Shown here: one piece after another, positions 62,691 through 64,000 of the stretch | Layout of the letters: the number at the start of each line of letters is the position of its first letter | How positions within the stretch are numbered: position 1 is the stretch's first letter | DNA from: Streptosporangium violaceochromogenes | GTDB taxonomy: Bacteria; Actinomycetota; Actinomycetes; Streptosporangiales; Streptosporangiaceae | DNA length: 64,000 nucleotides | NCBI RefSeq assembly: GCF_014654615.1 | Contig: NZ_BNBB01000029.1 | Coordinates: 1-64,000, forward strand | Direction of reading: 5' to 3' | The notes under the pieces: model-generated | The model's database searches: none | Told to the model about the DNA's origin: nothing | Seen by the model: the letters and a program-made list of their open reading frames with translations, nothing else | Position numbers and translations under genes: made by a program

Positions 62691-64000
62691 ATGCGTGTGC
62701 ATGACTCGCTCGTCGAGCTGATGGGCAATACCCCGCTTGTCCGGCTGCACAAGGTGACGGCGGGGGTGCCCGCCCAGGTGCTGGCCAAGGTGGAGTACCT
62801 CAACCCCGGCGGCTCGGTGAAGGACCGGATCGCGGTACGGATGATCGACGCCGCCGAGCGCTCGGGGGAACTGCTTCCCGGCGGCACGATCGTGGAGCCC
62901 ACCTCGGGCAACACGGGGGTGGGCCTGGCCATCGTCGCGCAGCAGCGCGGCTACAAGTGCCTGTTCGTGGTGCCCGACAAGGTGGCGCAGGACAAGATCT
63001 CGGTGCTGCGCGCCTACGGGGCCGAGGTCGTGGTCTGCCCGACGGCGGTCGCCCCCGACCACCCCGACTCCTACTACTCCGTCTCCGACCGCCTGGCCAG
63101 GGAGACGCCGAACGCCTGGAAGCCCGACCAGTACTCCAACCCCAACAACCCCGACAGCCACTACCACTCCACGGGCCCGGAGATCTGGGAGCAGACCGAG
63201 GGGCGCGTCACCCACTTCGTGGCGGGCGTCGGCACCGGCGGCACGATCAGCGGCACCGGACGCTACCTCAAGGAGGTCTCCGGCGGCCGGGTGAAGATCA
63301 TCGGAGCCGATCCGGAGGGGTCGGTCTACTCCGGCGGCACCGGCCGGCCGTACCTCGTGGAGGGGGTGGGCGAGGACATCTGGCCCGCCACCTACGACAC
63401 CACCGTCTGCGACGAGATCATCGCGGTCTCCGACAAGGAGTCCTTCGGCATGACCCGCCGTCTGGCGCGCGAGGAGGCGCTCCTGGTCGGCGGCTCATGC
63501 GGCATGGCGGCGGTGGCGGCGCTCCGCGTGGCCGCGCGGGCCGGGAAGGACGACGTGGTCGTGGTGCTGCTGCCCGACGGCGGCCGGGGCTACCTGTCGA
63601 AGATCTTCAACGACGAGTGGATGGCCGACTACGGCTTCCTGACCACCTCCACCGACGAGGGGCTGGTCAGGGACGTGCTCAACCGCAAGGGCTCCGGCCT
63701 GCCGGAGTTCGTGCACACCCATCCCCATGAGTCGGTGGACACCGCGATCTCCATCATGCGGGAGTACGGCGTGTCGCAGCTTCCGGTGATGAAGGAGGAG
63801 CCGCCGGTCATGGCCGCCGAGGTGGTCGGCTCCATCGTGGAGCGTGACCTGCTCGACGCGCTCTACCGGGGCCGGGTGCGGCCGAACGACCCGCTGGCCG
63901 AGCACATGTCCCAGCCGCTGCCGATGATCGGCGCGGGCGAGCCGGTCTCCATCGCCGTCGACGCGCTGGAGAAGGCCGACGCCGCCGTCGTCCTCGACGA
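62691..64000 (+). CDS. cbs: Cystathionine beta-synthase (partial, runs off the window)
   Basis: The open frame from the ATG at 62691 continues to the last base. The PLP-dependent core starts with LMGNTPLVRLH, has the Schiff-base lysine in NPGGSVKDRIA near residue 43, the substrate loop EPTSGNTGVGLA and the phosphate loop GVGTGGTISGTG. After about residue 335 a CBS-domain region begins (MREYGVSQLPVM), as in actinobacterial and human enzymes. It makes cystathionine from serine and homocysteine. GAGGTGAT precedes the ATG. About the last 25 residues are missing. Confidence 0.95.
   Translation, partial: MRVHDSLVELMGNTPLVRLHKVTAGVPAQVLAKVEYLNPGGSVKDRIAVRMIDAAERSGELLPGGTIVEPTSGNTGVGLAIVAQQRGYKCLFVVPDKVAQDKISVLRAYGAEVVVCPTAVAPDHPDSYYSVSDRLARETPNAWKPDQYSNPNNPDSHYHSTGPEIWEQTEGRVTHFVAGVGTGGTISGTGRYLKEVSGGRVKIIGADPEGSVYSGGTGRPYLVEGVGEDIWPATYDTTVCDEIIAVSDKESFGMTRRLAREEALLVGGSCGMAAVAALRVAARAGKDDVVVVLLPDGGRGYLSKIFNDEWMADYGFLTTSTDEGLVRDVLNRKGSGLPEFVHTHPHESVDTAISIMREYGVSQLPVMKEEPPVMAAEVVGSIVERDLLDALYRGRVRPNDPLAEHMSQPLPMIGAGEPVSIAVDALEKADAAVVLD

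Overview
The window is ordinary chromosome from a high-GC Gram-positive bacterium of the Actinomycetota. GC is near 70% by eye, GTG starts are common, start/stop overlaps are dense, and several starts look leaderless. Gene order is strongly actinobacterial: pmt / metG / tatD / rsmA / ispE / ABC-F; tRNA-Gln / glmU / prs / rplY / pth; mfd / lipoprotein / mazG / eno / ftsB / DUF501 / ppx; thiolase / GDSL hydrolase / cbs; and a mutT1-ppk1 pair. A filamentous actinomycete such as a Streptosporangium or Nonomuraea relative fits, but the genus cannot be fixed from sequence reading alone. I saw no phage, insertion sequence or CRISPR array.

Layout. 1-3 kb: end of a protein O-mannosyltransferase, a GT39-like membrane glycosyltransferase and a dolichol-phosphate-mannose synthase-like enzyme. 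3-13 kb: metG, tatD, then a minus-strand pair (FG-GAP secreted protein, Ser/Thr kinase) where many relatives carry rpfB, then rsmA, ispE and an ABC-F ATPase. 13-18.3 kb: MarR regulator and a polyphosphate group (CYTH-CHAD protein, MutT1, PPK1). 18.4-20.5 kb: an acyl-CoA desaturase with a TetR regulator that carries a long charged helix; two tandem palindromes lie at the desaturase promoter. 20.8-25 kb: tRNA-Gln, glmU, prs, rplY, pth.

25.1-43.4 kb is the most distinctive region. It looks like a Wzx/Wzy-type polysaccharide locus with its own sulfate-activation and sulfotransfer machinery: an initiating polyprenyl-phosphate sugar transferase, CysQ, CysD, CysN, a sulfotransferase, two glycosyltransferases, then on the other strand Wzz, a Wzy/ligase-like protein, a kinase-like protein, a second sulfotransferase, a Wzx flippase and a third sulfotransferase. 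A secreted GH26-like hydrolase, a TauE/SafE transporter, an APS kinase fused to a degenerate ATP-sulfurylase-like domain, and a methyltransferase follow. Together they would make PAPS, move sulfate onto a lipid-linked glycan, clear the PAP by-product, and export and polymerise the glycan. A sulfated surface polysaccharide is my main inference.

43.6-52.5 kb: mfd to ppx housekeeping genes. 52.6-56.2 kb: a secreted protein with three internal repeats, a family 5 uracil-DNA glycosylase, and a type II NADH dehydrogenase behind a perfect Rex-type operator. 56.4 kb: an odd class I tRNA with a UAA anticodon. 56.9-64 kb: a Bax-inhibitor-like membrane protein, DUF4287, a PPOX-fold protein, thiolase, PQQ-type lipoprotein, GDSL hydrolase and the first part of cystathionine beta-synthase, which runs off the window.
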